The notes: a model not told the origin generated them from the letters alone. A stretch of 64,000 nucleotides of DNA from Hyphococcus formosus (GCF_046736345.1 NZ_CP157210.1:2852001-2916000), one strand, 5' to 3'; positions 53,937-62,927 are shown, counted from the stretch's first letter. Numbers and translations: made by a program.

Positions 53937-55025
53937 TTAATTGCCCGCCGCGCGCGTCGTTACACTCTCAGGCAAATGGCGAGAGACACGACCGGCAATT
54001 GCGGCGGCTCCGACTTGGGAAAGCGGAATAAAATGTCGACCAATTTTCCGAATGAAAACCATCGCCGTCTGCGGATCGGTAAAGACGCCGCCGCGGAGCG
54101 CTTCGGTCAATAATGATCGCGCGATCACTTTTTTTAACTCGTGACGGTGTTGCGTATTCAGTTGCATCTGGTCGGCGAAAACCGCCTCCATCTGTGACAG
54201 GCAGTCAAAGGTGTTGGCAATCGTCGTGGGCGTTGGGCGCTCAATGGCTTGGAAAAAACAAAAAGTATCGTTTATTTTATCACCATCTATTGCCGGGAAC
54301 CGGCGAGAAGCATTTAAGATCGCAGCGCGCTGCCAAACCTCATGCTGTTTGGTGGCAAAACGGGTCGAAACATTACGGTCATGGGTTCTGTATTGAACAT
54401 ATATCCCCGGAATTTCACATCCGCGACCATGCTGCAAAAGCCGATGCCAGAATTCGAAATCCGCAGCGCGATTAAAACCGTGGTCGTAATATAGGTTTTC
54501 TTGTTCGATCACGGACCGGCGAAACATCGCTGATGATTGTATAAGCGGCGGCCGAAAAATCGAGATCCAGTCGAATATATGGGTCGATGACCCGTGTGGA
54601 TGAACGGATTTTACATTGCCCTTAGCATCAATAAATTCATGGCCGGTTCCCACAAGAACGATATCCGGATTTCGCTCTAGGGCGTCTACCTGCCGCGCGA
54701 ATCGCTCGGGCATTGCAATGTCATCAGCATCCATCCGTGCGATATATTTACCGCGTGCGTTAGACATGCCGATATTAGCGCTTTTCGGAACGGAGAGATT
54801 TGGCGCATTCGTTAGAATACGGACCCGCGTGTCCCGATTTGCATAATCGCGAAGGATATCCGGCGTTGCATCAGTAGACCCGTCGTCAATGATAATAAAT
54901 TCAAAGTCCGATAGGCTTTGTTGTAAAATACTTTCAATCGCGAGGCGAATATATTGAACCTCGTTCATCACGGTCATCACGACACTGATTAAAGGCTGAC
55001 GCGGATGAGGGTGGTTGCCTTTCAT
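53937..55025 (-). CDS. GT2 family glycosyltransferase (tandem paralogue A)
   Basis: A 362-residue GT-A-fold transferase. IIIDDGSTDATPDIL binds the nucleotide and IARMDADDIAMPERF holds the DxD-type metal site. Then comes the acceptor-side region with YRTHDRNVSTRF, and a C-terminal helical extension of about 110 residues. The same blocks occur in the same order in the upstream neighbour, so the two look like an old tandem duplication. Its ATG overlaps the neighbour's stop by one base. It is part of the surface-glycan operon; sugar unknown. Confidence 0.93.
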   Translation of the reverse strand: MKGNHPHPRQPLISVVMTVMNEVQYIRLAIESILQQSLSDFEFIIIDDGSTDATPDILRDYANRDTRVRILTNAPNLSVPKSANIGMSNARGKYIARMDADDIAMPERFARQVDALERNPDIVLVGTGHEFIDAKGNVKSVHPHGSSTHIFDWISIFRPPLIQSSAMFRRSVIEQENLYYDHGFNRAADFEFWHRLLQHGRGCEIPGIYVQYRTHDRNVSTRFATKQHEVWQRAAILNASRRFPAIDGDKINDTFCFFQAIERPTPTTIANTFDCLSQMEAVFADQMQLNTQHRHELKKVIARSLLTEALRGGVFTDPQTAMVFIRKIGRHFIPLSQVGAAAIAGRVSRHLPESVTTRAAGN

Positions 55026-56083
55026 TACGCGGCGCTCCGATTTTTCTGGTGCCCAAGCAAGGAGCTACGCCGAAGGCCATAATTGATGATTTGAGAAATG
55101 GTTTCCGCAGGGTAAGACAGCGCCACCTGCAAATAGGGTTTTAGCTCTTTGTCATTGGCGACGGCGCGCAAAAGCCAGCGGCTAGAAAGCGCGCGGATGC
55201 GATTTTCTTCGCGTGCGTTGAGGTGATAACGCTGAGCAAATTCGCCTTCAATTTTTCGAAGTGCATCAAGCACAATAACCAAATCATGGGCCTGGCGATC
55301 TGGTCCGTTATATAAGCAATTCGCAATAAGTGCGATTTCCGCTTCGGATAGGGTGAAGTCCTGATTGATAAGCGCTCTCGCGCACAAATTTCGCGCGATG
55401 TCCCGTTGGCGCGATGCTTGTGTTGTTGAAACGCTTTGCTCGTGCATCCTGTATTGAAAACAAATGTCGTCAATCGCCTTGCCTTTGCCTTGTGCCAGGA
55501 GCCGTTGCACAAGGTCATAATCTTCTGCGCCGTCATATTGGCTTTGGTAGGGCTTTTGAATGTCCGCTAATGTTGAGCGCCGGATCATCATAGAAGGGTG
55601 GATAATCGGCATGCGAAATAACGACATCCATTCGCATTCCCAACTCTCAGTTGCTTCAACGTCCGCCCGCGTGACGCGTCCCTTCGCGTCTATGATTTGA
55701 TAGCCCGTGCCAACAAATACAAAGTCAGGGTTTTCGTCCAGAAATGCGACTTGCTTTGAAAAGCGCTGCGGCAGCGAGATATCGTCTGCATCCATGCGAG
55801 CGATATATTGGCCGCGGGCGGTTGTAATGCCAAAATTTAGTGATGCCGCTACACCAATATTTTTCGGGTTGCGATAGATTTTTATTCTATCGTCCGTCTC
55901 CGCCAATTCGCGCAAGATTGTTTCTGTCTGATCCGTTGAATGATCATCAATGATGATGAATTCAAAGTCAGTGAATTCCTGATTGAGAATACTCGCTGCC
56001 GCAGAATAGAAATATTGCTCTGCGTTAAAGGCGGGCATCACAACACTGACAGTCGGGTTCTGGAGACTTGATGCCATGGTCAC
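55025..56083 (-). CDS. GT2 family glycosyltransferase (tandem paralogue B)
   Basis: A 352-residue GT-A-fold transferase with IIIDDHSTDQTETIL, the metal-binding IARMDADDISLPQRF, the GTGYQIIDAKGRV block and YRMHEQSVST. These correspond one for one with the downstream gene (GTGHEFIDAKGNV, YRTHDRNVST), including the helical C-terminal extension. The duplicated pair probably adds successive sugars of one repeat unit. The stop overlaps the next ATG by one base, and its own ATG overlaps the GT4 stop by four, so the operon is tightly coupled. Confidence 0.93.
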   Translation of the reverse strand: MTMASSLQNPTVSVVMPAFNAEQYFYSAAASILNQEFTDFEFIIIDDHSTDQTETILRELAETDDRIKIYRNPKNIGVAASLNFGITTARGQYIARMDADDISLPQRFSKQVAFLDENPDFVFVGTGYQIIDAKGRVTRADVEATESWECEWMSLFRMPIIHPSMMIRRSTLADIQKPYQSQYDGAEDYDLVQRLLAQGKGKAIDDICFQYRMHEQSVSTTQASRQRDIARNLCARALINQDFTLSEAEIALIANCLYNGPDRQAHDLVIVLDALRKIEGEFAQRYHLNAREENRIRALSSRWLLRAVANDKELKPYLQVALSYPAETISQIINYGLRRSSLLGHQKNRSAA

Positions 56084-57207
56084 CCCGCCTGTAGGGCCAA
56101 AGAGTTATAGTTTACGTTATGCGATGGGGCGACACCGACAACGCTCTTCGCAAAGGCTGGCCAGGATAAGGAACGGCACATGTCGGCGATCCCGGCGCGC
56201 AAGTCGTTTGCGTCATTCTGTTCGGCGCGGGCCTTTATGGCACTTGCTAATGCATCCGGGTCACCGGGCGCGACGCGCCAACCAGTGACATTTTCCTGAA
56301 CAAGATCATGAAAGCCTTCGAGGTCAGACGTAATGACTGGCTTTCCATAGTGGAAAGCCACCGGCACAACACCGGACCCGGTGACTTCAGTATAGGGAAG
56401 AACAACAACATCGGCACGGTGGAAAAACTCCGCAGCGTCTTGATCGGCGACATAGCGCGGTATGATTTCGATGCGGTCGTCAAGATGATGGGATTTTATA
56501 AGCGCCCGTAATTCCTGTTCGCCGGACCAAAATTCACCCACGATGGAAAGGTGAATGTCGTGTTGTTTACACCGGGCTAAAGCGTCCACAAGAATGTCTG
56601 CGCCCTTATAGGGGCGCATGAGGCCGAACATCAAAAGCTCAAGCTTCGATCGGCGGGGGAGCGAACCCGTTGCCGCCGGGTAGTCAAAAAGCGGATGCGG
56701 CGAGACAGAAATATTTGCGTTTTTGTTGATGCGTTCGCAGGCCTTAGCCAGCGCCGTCGTATGGGTGACAATCCCGTCAGCCGCTTTGATCTGTTTTTTG
56801 AGTAGCCAGTTCTTCCACGCCGAGGCTTCATGATCGTCGGCGTTATGAACAATCGAAACAACATTGGCGCCGCGATTGCGCAGGCCGCCTGCGATATAGC
56901 GCAGGCACGGAGCCACAAAAAATGTCCATGCGGGAATCACAACCATGTCCGGCTGATCCGCAATGATCTTTTTTATCGCGCCATGCCAGGTGAGCGGATT
57001 GATCGTATCGATACAGAAATCGGCATCGACTATCCGCGCAGAAGCGTCTTTGTCGTTCTCGCCGGGGAAGAGGAAACGCGGATATTGCCGCGCAAATGAA
57101 TAGACATTGACCTCGCCATAGGCGCGCAAGGCATCGGTCAGCGCCGCCGTGTGTCTGGCGATGCCGCTGCGGAAGGGTGGAACTGGGCCAATCACCGCAA
57201 TTTTCAT
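56080..57207 (-). CDS. GT4 family glycosyltransferase
   Basis: A 375-residue GT-B-fold transferase. The N-terminal Gly-rich loop is GPVPPFRSGIARHTAAL. The C-terminal donor domain has LLMFGLMRPYKGADILVDAL and the E-x7-E-type region in ADVVVLPYTEVTGSGVVPVAFHYGKPVITSDLEGF. Such retaining enzymes often start or extend polysaccharide repeats. It heads the minus-strand glycan operon. It is divergent from a GT2 gene; the 104-bp gap between them contains a repeated TTAAGAATTT. Confidence 0.93.
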   Translation of the reverse strand: MKIAVIGPVPPFRSGIARHTAALTDALRAYGEVNVYSFARQYPRFLFPGENDKDASARIVDADFCIDTINPLTWHGAIKKIIADQPDMVVIPAWTFFVAPCLRYIAGGLRNRGANVVSIVHNADDHEASAWKNWLLKKQIKAADGIVTHTTALAKACERINKNANISVSPHPLFDYPAATGSLPRRSKLELLMFGLMRPYKGADILVDALARCKQHDIHLSIVGEFWSGEQELRALIKSHHLDDRIEIIPRYVADQDAAEFFHRADVVVLPYTEVTGSGVVPVAFHYGKPVITSDLEGFHDLVQENVTGWRVAPGDPDALASAIKARAEQNDANDLRAGIADMCRSLSWPAFAKSVVGVAPSHNVNYNSLALQAG

Positions 57208-57311
57208 GGGCTCTATTTGCTATGGGCATGGTTTATGCGCCGTTAAGAATTTCGGCGATTTCTGCTGGGGACGGCGTAAATCCTTAAGAATTTTGCGCCA
57301 TGGTCGCGGCC

Positions 57312-58343
57312 ATGACACGTTTGATTATTCAAATCCCTTGCCTGAACGAGGCGGAAACGATTGCGCAAACAATCGACGAGCTTCCGCGCGCCATAGACGG
57401 TATCGACCAGATCGAGATTCTTATTATCGATGATGGCTCGACCGATGAAACGGTTTCGGTCGCAAAAGCGGCGGGTGCGCATCATATTGTCTCGAATGGG
57501 GTCAATCGCGGTCTCGCGCAGAGTTTCACGCGCGGGATTGATGCGGCGCTTCGACTGGGGGCCGATATCATCGTCAACACCGATGGTGATAATCAGTATA
57601 AGGGTGAAGACGTTGCCGCGCTGGTGCGTCCTATATTGGATAATAGGGCGGACATCGTTGTTGGCGATCGCCAAACCGCAACGATTGATCATTTCTCGCC
57701 AACAAAAAAAGCGCTGCAAAAGTTAGGCAGCCAGTTTGTCAGCAATCTCGCAAACGCCGAAGTGGCCGATGCGGTGAGTGGGTTTCGGGCTTTCTCGCGC
57801 GATGCGGCCTTGGGGCTGACAGTACGGTCGAGTTTTTCTTATACGACGGAAACGATCATTCAGGCGGGGCGCCGACGGTTGCGCATTTCGTCCGTGCCGA
57901 TACGCACGAATAAGGTCGATCGGCCCTCGCGCCTGTTCCGTTCAATTCCGCATTTTTTGGTGCGGACCGGACGAACCATGCTGCGGGCCTATGCGATGTT
58001 TGAACCGCTTCGGATCTTTGCGGGGCTTGGCATTTTGCTGATGCTTGCCGGTTCTGTTCCGGTAGTGCGGTTCTTGATCCATTTCTTTGCTGGCGACGGA
58101 TCAGGGATGATCCAATCACTGATTATTGGCGGCGTTCTGATGTTGATGGGGGCGATCTCTGCGATGTTTGCGCTCATCGCAGATCTCGTTGCCTATAACC
58201 GGCAGCTTCTTGAATTGACGCTCGAACGCGTGCGCAAGATCGAATATGCGATGGAAGCCGACAAAACAGCTGCTAGAAAGCGTTTTCCGGCGCAGAAAAT
58301 CCGCGACGAACTTAGCGCGCTAAAATCGCGTGTCGGCGGTTAA
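57312..58343 (+). CDS. GT2 family transferase, polyprenyl-phosphate mannose synthase-like
   Basis: A 343-residue GT2 protein (from the ATG at 57312; an alternative ATG lies four codons earlier). It has the DPM1/ArnC-like set IIDDGSTDETV, NRGLAQSFTRGIDAAL, the metal site VNTDGDNQY and VSGFRAFSRDA. Two C-terminal helices follow at about 236-260 and 272-296. It probably makes a polyprenyl-phosphate sugar, exactly the donor type that the nearby GT-C enzymes (GT87, GT39-like) need. The stop overlaps the htpX stop by four bases. Confidence 0.92.
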   Translation: MTRLIIQIPCLNEAETIAQTIDELPRAIDGIDQIEILIIDDGSTDETVSVAKAAGAHHIVSNGVNRGLAQSFTRGIDAALRLGADIIVNTDGDNQYKGEDVAALVRPILDNRADIVVGDRQTATIDHFSPTKKALQKLGSQFVSNLANAEVADAVSGFRAFSRDAALGLTVRSSFSYTTETIIQAGRRRLRISSVPIRTNKVDRPSRLFRSIPHFLVRTGRTMLRAYAMFEPLRIFAGLGILLMLAGSVPVVRFLIHFFAGDGSGMIQSLIIGGVLMLMGAISAMFALIADLVAYNRQLLELTLERVRKIEYAMEADKTAARKRFPAQKIRDELSALKSRVGG

Positions 58344-59257
58344 CCCCACGGGCCTTTCCGTGCGGCCTCAACTGGTGAGGGCCCATCCGGGTTGAGCCTT
58401 ACGCCTGTCGGCCGATCGGTCATCGCCATCAACGCATCGATTCTGTTTTGCGTATCCGGATGGGTCGAGAAAAGGTTGTCGCGTCCCTGACCTGAGAGCG
58501 GATTGATGATCATGAGCTGGCCGGTTTCAGGATGGCGCTCTGCCACATCATTCGGAATTTGCGCCGCGCCATTTGATATTTTTGCAAGCGCAGAGGCGAG
58601 CCATTCCGGATGGCCGCATATTTCTGCACCAATACGGTCCGCTTCATATTCCCGGCCGCGGCTGATTGCCATTTGAACGAGCGCAGCCGCCATTGGCGCA
58701 AAGATCATTATGGCGATTGATCCGATTAACCCGCCGGCATTGTTACGATTTCCGCCAAAGAAAAGCGCAAAATTCGCGAGCATGGTGATGGCACCAGCGA
58801 TGGTTGCGGTAACGGTCATGGTCAGCGTGTCACGATTTCTGACATGGGCAAGCTCATGCGCCATCACGCCCGCAAGCTCTCTTTCGTCGAGAATGCGCAA
58901 AAGCCCGGTTGTGGCCGCGACCGCTGCGTTTTGCGGATTTCGCCCGGTAGCAAAGGCATTCGGCTGCGGGTTTTCGATAATGTAAACTTTTGGTTGCGGC
59001 ATATCCGCGTTCATGGCGAGTTGACGAACCATGGATGCATAGCGGCGGATCGCGCCCGAGCTATGGGTTTCGTCAACCTCTTCGGCGCGATACATCCGAA
59101 GGACCATTTTGTCGGAATTCCAATAAGCATAGAGATTAGTGGCCGCCGCGACCAAAAAGGCGATGACGATCCCAAACCCGCCACCCAGCAAATAACCAAT
59201 GCCCATAAAAAGCGCGGTCAGGGCCGCGAGCAACATGCCGGTCCGAAGGGTGTTCAT
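58340..59257 (-). CDS. htpX: Membrane zinc protease HtpX
   Basis: A 305-residue M48 peptidase for quality control of inner-membrane proteins. Two N-terminal helices (about 5-20 and 23-45) are followed by the zinc motif HELAHVRNRD with His134, Glu135 and His138. Two further helices and the third-ligand region GREYEADRIGAEI come next. The C-terminal THPDTQNRIDALM motif is also typical. It converges on the GT2 gene with overlapping stops and is divergent from the SDHAF4-like gene. Confidence 0.96.
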   Translation of the reverse strand: MNTLRTGMLLAALTALFMGIGYLLGGGFGIVIAFLVAAATNLYAYWNSDKMVLRMYRAEEVDETHSSGAIRRYASMVRQLAMNADMPQPKVYIIENPQPNAFATGRNPQNAAVAATTGLLRILDERELAGVMAHELAHVRNRDTLTMTVTATIAGAITMLANFALFFGGNRNNAGGLIGSIAIMIFAPMAAALVQMAISRGREYEADRIGAEICGHPEWLASALAKISNGAAQIPNDVAERHPETGQLMIINPLSGQGRDNLFSTHPDTQNRIDALMAMTDRPTGVRLNPDGPSPVEAARKGPWG

Positions 59258-59324
59258 CTAATCATGATCCTTTTCTGGGTTACTGGAAAATCGCGAATGC
59301 GCGTCATATATGTGTTTGGAAAAC

Positions 59325-59537
59325 ATGGCATTCAATATGAACGATGACACTTCGAACAAACCGACCTCTTCGCGACAGGACCTGCCGCCAGCGGCGCAAC
59401 GTGCGCTTGCTGAGGCTGAAGAACGCCGCAAGGCGGCGAAAGCAAAGGCGCTCCCTAAGGAGATTAATGGCCCGAAAGGGGAAGAGCCGACCCGTTTCGG
59501 CGATTGGGAGAAGGGCGGACGCGCGATCGATTTCTGA
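59325..59537 (+). CDS. DUF1674/SDHAF4-type succinate dehydrogenase assembly factor
   Basis: A 70-residue protein. The charged, disordered N-terminal half leads into the diagnostic C-terminal motif EINGPKGEEPTRFGDWEKGGRAIDF, the SDHAF4 signature. In mitochondria SDHAF4 binds flavinated SdhA and promotes complex II assembly; bacterial members are assumed to act likewise. Start uncertain among ATGs at 59310, 59325 and 59337; I use 59325, preceded by GGAAAAC. It is divergent from htpX. Confidence 0.92.
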   Translation: MAFNMNDDTSNKPTSSRQDLPPAAQRALAEAEERRKAAKAKALPKEINGPKGEEPTRFGDWEKGGRAIDF

Positions 59538-59694
59538 TCGCCGCGGATAACGCTCAAAGGTCAGTTTTCCCTCATCTGTATTCGTGGTCCCGCCGCTCTT
59601 TAGCGGCGCTGGGGCCATTGATGTTTGCTTTTCTTTTCAAGGGTGGCGTAAATTTCTGCTTGAGAACAAAATGGCAACATTCTATATTTGGTGT

Positions 59695-60123
59695 ATGAGA
59701 GGGACCGCACAACCATTGGTGGTAATTGTATTGCTGCTGTTTTCAGTCACCGCGTCAGCGGCGGAATTTGCCGGCACGGCAAGCGGCGTCGTGGAGCGCG
59801 TAGTCGATGGCGATACCGTGAAGATGCGCGTGGGCATTTGGCTCGATCAGGAGGTTCTGATTTCGGTCCGTGTCGCCGGTATTGATGCGCCGGAATTATT
59901 CCGGCCGAAATGCGCCGCCGAACGTCAGTTGGCTGGCCGTGCAAAAGCGTTTGCTGAAGAATTTCTATCCGGGGGTATTGCGGATCTAATGGATATTCAG
60001 CGCGGGAAATATGCGGGCCGTGTTGTTGCGCGCATAGAAGTTGATGGCAACAATCTTGGTGACGCTTTGGTTGCGGCAGGACTTGCCTATCGCGGTAAGC
60101 GCGGTAATTGGTGCACGCAATAA
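59695..60123 (+). CDS. Secreted thermonuclease (SNase)-fold protein
   Basis: A 142-residue exported protein. From the ATG at 59695 a signal peptide ends TASAAE at about residue 23. The SNase fold is recognised by VVERVVDGDTVKMRV (metal Asp), VRVAGIDAPEL (Arg, Asp and Glu of the active site) and GRVVARIEVDGNNLGDALVAAGLA. Catalytic Arg and acidic residues are all present, so a nuclease activity is plausible. A longer frame begins at 59584 but its extra residues do not look like protein of this family. Three cysteines may form a disulfide. Confidence 0.88.
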   Translation: MRGTAQPLVVIVLLLFSVTASAAEFAGTASGVVERVVDGDTVKMRVGIWLDQEVLISVRVAGIDAPELFRPKCAAERQLAGRAKAFAEEFLSGGIADLMDIQRGKYAGRVVARIEVDGNNLGDALVAAGLAYRGKRGNWCTQ

Positions 60124-60146
60124 GACGAGCTTGTCGCTATAATATC

Positions 60147-60170
60147 GGAACAATTTTGAACATCTGTTCC
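60147..60170. promoter_or_regulatory. Possible operator: GGAACA-N12-TGTTCC inverted repeat
   Basis: GGAACA (60147-60152) and TGTTCC (60165-60170) form an inverted repeat, with a nested GAACA-TC-TGTTC palindrome at 60158-60169 and a further GAAC at 60182-60185. It lies about 270 bases upstream of the receptor start. No named regulator can be assigned. Confidence 0.35.
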
Positions 60171-60245
60171 AATTAGTCTTTGAACAAACATTCTAAATTA
60201 TTTGTTGCGCTGCGAAAGAGATAAGCGTTGCGAAAATGATCCAGT

Positions 60246-60277
60246 CACGGATCAATATTTACACTGACCCGTGTTTT
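60246..60277 (+). terminator. Weak terminator-like hairpin after the thermonuclease gene
   Basis: CACGGATCA (60246-60254) pairs with TGACCCGTG (60265-60273) with one A-C mismatch, ten-base loop, followed by TTTT. It is 122 bases downstream of the thermonuclease stop. Confidence 0.4.
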
Positions 60278-60439
60278 GGCCCGTAAATCCGAAATTACCC
60301 GGTGCGACCGCATGTTAATTGGGTTAGGGTGGGCCGCATTAACGGGCGCAATAAAAGCGTTCGAATATGGACGGCGACCACCGGCGTGACGCTAAAGACG
60401 AATGTCGTGCTGTGCCGGTTGCCTAATGGGAGGGTTACT

Positions 60440-62866
60440 ATGGCGAAAACCACTTTCGCAAAGCGGTTACTTGTTTCATCATCACTGATCGGTGGCGCGA
60501 TTACAGCGCAAGCAATAACGCCAGCAATGGCACAGCTTGATCAGATCGTTGTTACCGCGCAGTCGCGCGCAAAAGGATTGCAAGATACACCGATCTCGCT
60601 TTCTGCGCTGCCGGCAGAAAAGATTACGGAGACAGGAATTCAAAAGTCTGAAGACCTTCAGTTCCTCGTCCCGAACTTCACGATGACGGAAACAGGTATC
60701 GCCACGAACCTTTTCATTCGCGGTATTGGTTCAGGCATCAACCAGGCGTTTGAACAATCTGTCGCTACTTATATTGATGGTGTTCACTATCCGCGCGCGC
60801 AACAAACGCGTTCGCCATTTCTAGACCTAGAGCGGGTTGAGGTTTTGCGTGGACCACAGGCAATTTTGTTCGGCAAGAACGCTGTTGCTGGTGCGTTGAA
60901 TATCACCACGGCAAAACCAACAGAAGAATTTGAAGGGTATTTCCTTGGTTCATATGAATTTATGGACGAGGAATATATTCTTGAGGGAGCCGTATCTGGT
61001 CCGATTACGGATCGTATTCGCATGCGCCTTTCTGGTCGCTATCGCGACGCAAACGGATATGTCGAAAACCTGACCCTCGACCGGATGGAACCGCAACGCG
61101 AAGACTGGCTCATTCGTGGTCAGGTCGAAATTGATCTGGCGGATAATTTCCAGGCTTTGTTCAAGGCGGAAATTGGCGAATTTGACGTAATGGGGCGTCA
61201 TATCGAAGTGATCGGCGAGCAGCCATCGATTGCGCCGGGACCGTTCAATGGTTTGACCTTCTCGCAAATTCTGGCCGGTGGATTTGGGGCATCGCCGACG
61301 GTTCTAAACACCACCTTTGATGGTAAGCGCAGCTCGAACGGTGATTTCAGCTATAATGACACCACCACTTATAGTGCAGCCCTGACATGGGATGCCGGTG
61401 ATTTCGAAATTCGGTCAACAACTGCCTATCAGAATTTCGATTATAACGAGCTGTGTGATTGTGACTTTACTGGTGCCGTTGTTTTCGACGCGCTCCTACA
61501 AGAAGAATATACGCAGTGGAGTTCAGAGCTGCGGGTCACGTCGCCTGTTTATGATCACTATGATTTCGTTGCCGGGCTTTATTGGCAAACGAGTGATCAC
61601 GACTATTTCGACCAAATCGCAGTGCCGGCAAATTCAATTCTTGTTCCGGCCATTAATGCGGTGTCGCCGGGTGCCGGTAATCTCGTCCCGGATACACAGG
61701 CGTCTCGTCAAGCTACGACCGATGGCGATATTTACTCTGCCTTTGCGCAGGTCAATCTACGGCCAATGGACCGAATTGAACTGCAACTTGGCGGCCGTCT
61801 GAGTCATGAGAAAAAAGACGGTACACGGACGCTTTCTATCGTCGATCTTGACTTCCAGCCGCTATCGATGGCGCAGTTCGGTGCACCATTGGTCTATGCA
61901 AATCTGTTCGGGATTACGTCGACGAACCTGGCCAATCTTGGCCCAACAGGTGCGTTTTTCATCTCGACGCTTGGCGAGCTTCCGGTTGCCGGTTCGTTAA
62001 AAGAAACGCGCTTCTCGCCGGACATTAAACTGGTGTTCGATGCGACCGACGACTTGCTGTTATACGCAAGCTGGGCACGCGGTTATAAGAGTGGCGGGTT
62101 TGATTTCCGCGCTAACAATAAGCTCGTGTCGCCAACATTGGCAGATGCCTTCCAATTCGGCGATGAGCAGGCGACCAATTATGAAGTGGGCGGCAAGCTA
62201 AGCATCGGCAACACAGCCGAGATTAACTTCGCGGCATTCTATACCAAGTTCGAAGACCTGCAGATCTCGATCTTTGACGGGGTTCTCGGCTTTAATGTCG
62301 GTAATGCCGCCGCCGCAGAAATCATGGGTGTTGAAGTTGATGGTCGCTGGGCGGTCACGGACTTCTTTACCCTATCCGGTAGTGCGGCGTATACGGACTT
62401 TGAATTCACGGACTTCAGAAATGGCCAGTGCTATTTTGGTCGGACGCCGGATGTTGATCTGACCGGTGATAATATTCCGGAATTGTGTGACTATACCGGT
62501 AATTCAAATCAGCTTGTTTCAGAGTTCCAAGGTGTTCTCACCGCAGACCTGCACTATCCGGTCTTTAACGGATATGAGCTGTCTTATGTGACGGACCTTT
62601 TCTATACGAGCGAGTATGACGCTTCATCGACCTATGACCCCGCATTGGTGCAGGACGCCTATGCGACTTTGAATATGCGGTTGGGCATTGGGCCGGAGAA
62701 TGGCGGTTGGGACCTAGCCCTGCTGGCGAAGAACCTTACCGACAAACAGGTCCTGCAATATGGCGGTGACTTGCCGCTGGCGGGATCGACCTTCGGCGCG
62801 AAGGGGAATTACTCGTTCTTCAGCCAAGGCCGGACGCTTTGGGTACAGGCACAGGTTAGGTTCTAA
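60440..62866 (+). CDS. TonB-dependent outer membrane receptor
   Basis: An 808-residue outer membrane receptor from the ATG at 60440, which has GGGAGGG upstream; a longer frame begins at 60302. The signal peptide ends TPAMA at about residue 31, followed at once by a TonB box DQIVVTAQ. The plug domain has the phrases LQDTPISLSAL, IRGIGSG, VATYIDGVHYPR and LERVEVLRGPQAILFGKNAVAGALNI. The beta-barrel ends in an aromatic-terminated strand, LWVQAQVRF. It imports a large or scarce ligand across the outer membrane using TonB energy. The ligand is not evident; iron chelates are only one option for this IroN/FecA-unlike group. It is monocistronic. Confidence 0.94.
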   Translation: MAKTTFAKRLLVSSSLIGGAITAQAITPAMAQLDQIVVTAQSRAKGLQDTPISLSALPAEKITETGIQKSEDLQFLVPNFTMTETGIATNLFIRGIGSGINQAFEQSVATYIDGVHYPRAQQTRSPFLDLERVEVLRGPQAILFGKNAVAGALNITTAKPTEEFEGYFLGSYEFMDEEYILEGAVSGPITDRIRMRLSGRYRDANGYVENLTLDRMEPQREDWLIRGQVEIDLADNFQALFKAEIGEFDVMGRHIEVIGEQPSIAPGPFNGLTFSQILAGGFGASPTVLNTTFDGKRSSNGDFSYNDTTTYSAALTWDAGDFEIRSTTAYQNFDYNELCDCDFTGAVVFDALLQEEYTQWSSELRVTSPVYDHYDFVAGLYWQTSDHDYFDQIAVPANSILVPAINAVSPGAGNLVPDTQASRQATTDGDIYSAFAQVNLRPMDRIELQLGGRLSHEKKDGTRTLSIVDLDFQPLSMAQFGAPLVYANLFGITSTNLANLGPTGAFFISTLGELPVAGSLKETRFSPDIKLVFDATDDLLLYASWARGYKSGGFDFRANNKLVSPTLADAFQFGDEQATNYEVGGKLSIGNTAEINFAAFYTKFEDLQISIFDGVLGFNVGNAAAAEIMGVEVDGRWAVTDFFTLSGSAAYTDFEFTDFRNGQCYFGRTPDVDLTGDNIPELCDYTGNSNQLVSEFQGVLTADLHYPVFNGYELSYVTDLFYTSEYDASSTYDPALVQDAYATLNMRLGIGPENGGWDLALLAKNLTDKQVLQYGGDLPLAGSTFGAKGNYSFFSQGRTLWVQAQVRF

Positions 62867-62927
62867 GGGGAAACGCTCAACGCAAAAAACCGCGCCCAAA
62901 GAGGCGCAATAAAAACTTAACCTGTCT

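Larger units (their letters stand above)
60124..60439. other. Intergenic region upstream of the TonB-dependent receptor
   Basis: A 316-bp stretch, AT-rich between 60140 and 60300. It holds a GGAACA/TGTTCC inverted repeat (60147-60170) and a weak hairpin with a T-run (60246-60277). The last 140 bases are an in-frame extension of the receptor ORF that looks non-coding. The receptor promoter should lie here; I could not pick a convincing -35/-10 pair. Confidence 0.6.

Noticed and set aside
60148..60161. LexA (SOS) box before the TonB-dependent receptor
   Set aside because: The two GAAC halves are six apart, whereas the alphaproteobacterial LexA box needs seven; receptors are not usual SOS genes.
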